DNA of 6,216 bases from Puniceicoccaceae bacterium (GTDB lineage Bacteria > Verrucomicrobiota > Verrucomicrobiia > Opitutales > Coraliomargaritaceae), in contig PXBU01000439.1 in NCBI GenBank assembly GCA_003566795.1, positions 1 through 6,216 of the forward strand, written 5' to 3'. The first letter of the stretch is position 1. The number at the start of each line of letters is the position of its first letter. Below the pieces are notes generated by a model. It searched no databases. It was not told the origin of the DNA and saw only the letters and a program-made list of their open reading frames with translations. The translations under genes were made by a program, and so were the position numbers. Shown piece after piece: positions 5,969 to 6,216 of the stretch.

Positions 5969-6216
5969 ATGAATATAAGAAGATGGAAGATTCGGGGCGG
6001 TGGGCAGGCAGCCGTTTACCACTGCATGACTCGGACGGTGAATGGTGAGCGTTTGTTTGAGGATCGTGAGAAGGAGGTGCTGCGCAAGATGATCTGGCAG
6101 GTGGCGGACTTCTGCGGGGTGCAGGTGCTGACCTACTGCGTGATGGCGAACCACTTCCATGTGCTGCTGCGGGTGCCGGAGGCGGGGGAGGTCTCGGATG
6201 GGGAACTGCTGCGGCG
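5969..6216 (+). CDS. REP-associated tyrosine transposase (RAYT, Y1/IS200-like), 5' part, cut by the right window edge
   Basis: RAYTs are single-copy, usually domesticated relatives of IS200/IS605 TnpA that nick single-stranded DNA with an HUH site and a catalytic tyrosine, and act on nearby REP palindromes. The open frame runs 82 codons to the window edge without a stop. Recognisable features are AVYHCMTRTVNGERLFED (15-32), matching the N-terminal YHv..R..nge..F motif, then a helix (about 34-49), CGVQVLTYCVM (49-59) and NHFHVLLRVP (61-70), where H62-F-H64 is the HUH metal-binding motif. The catalytic tyrosine should lie further on, outside the window, so activity cannot be judged. An in-frame TGA at 5936 and no earlier start codon fix the start at 5969. 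No inverted-repeat insertion ends or target duplication are seen, which agrees with a RAYT rather than a classical insertion sequence. Upstream lie REP-like palindromes and two candidate promoters. Confidence 0.93.
   Translation, partial: MNIRRWKIRGGGQAAVYHCMTRTVNGERLFEDREKEVLRKMIWQVADFCGVQVLTYCVMANHFHVLLRVPEAGEVSDGELLR

Noticed and set aside
5822..6160. A 112-codon open frame on the - strand opposite the RAYT start and intergenic region
   Set aside because: It is antisense to a well-supported HUH transposase, spans palindromes and promoters, and its product shows no recognisable domain.

Overview
The window reads as a bacterial chromosome segment, moderately GC-rich, with every recognised gene on the + strand. 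A fused SecD-SecF translocase subunit followed by recJ, a long-form YdjY-domain protein paired with a TonB-dependent receptor, and a REP-associated tyrosine transposase (RAYT) with palindromes point to a Gram-negative of the PVC group. My best guess is Verrucomicrobiota (Opitutales/Puniceicoccales type). This is inferred from gene content and protein style, not from a marker gene.

Layout: (1) 1-1095, 3' part of a SecDF fusion, cut by the left edge. (2) 1114-2823, complete recJ single-strand exonuclease gene, 18 nt behind secDF. (3) 2859-3656, exported YdjY-domain protein, 35 nt behind recJ. (4) 3671-5809, complete TonB-dependent outer-membrane receptor, 14 nt behind ydjY. (5) 5810-5968, a 159-nt intergenic region with GTAG-flanked palindromes and two promoter-like sequences. 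(6) 5969 to the right edge, 5' part of a RAYT (IS200-like Y1 HUH transposase) gene.

Genes 1-4 have short gaps and no visible terminator between them, so they could be one transcription unit. SecDF (protein export) and RecJ (DNA repair) are housekeeping, and the two genes are near neighbours in other bacteria too. YdjY and the receptor look like a two-gene envelope module, probably for uptake of a metal or metal complex, but the substrate cannot be read from the sequence. The receptor has the FRAP motif typical of heme-type receptors but no histidine in the stretch where classical heme receptors carry their conserved one.

The most interesting part is the right end. The RAYT gene is preceded by a hairpin with a GAGA tetraloop and a GTAG directly at its 5' foot, the arrangement known for REP elements acted on by RAYTs. 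A second GTAG-bounded palindrome overlaps the receptor stop codon. A consensus -35 with a fair -10 would start the RAYT transcript almost on its ATG, which suggests a leaderless mRNA.
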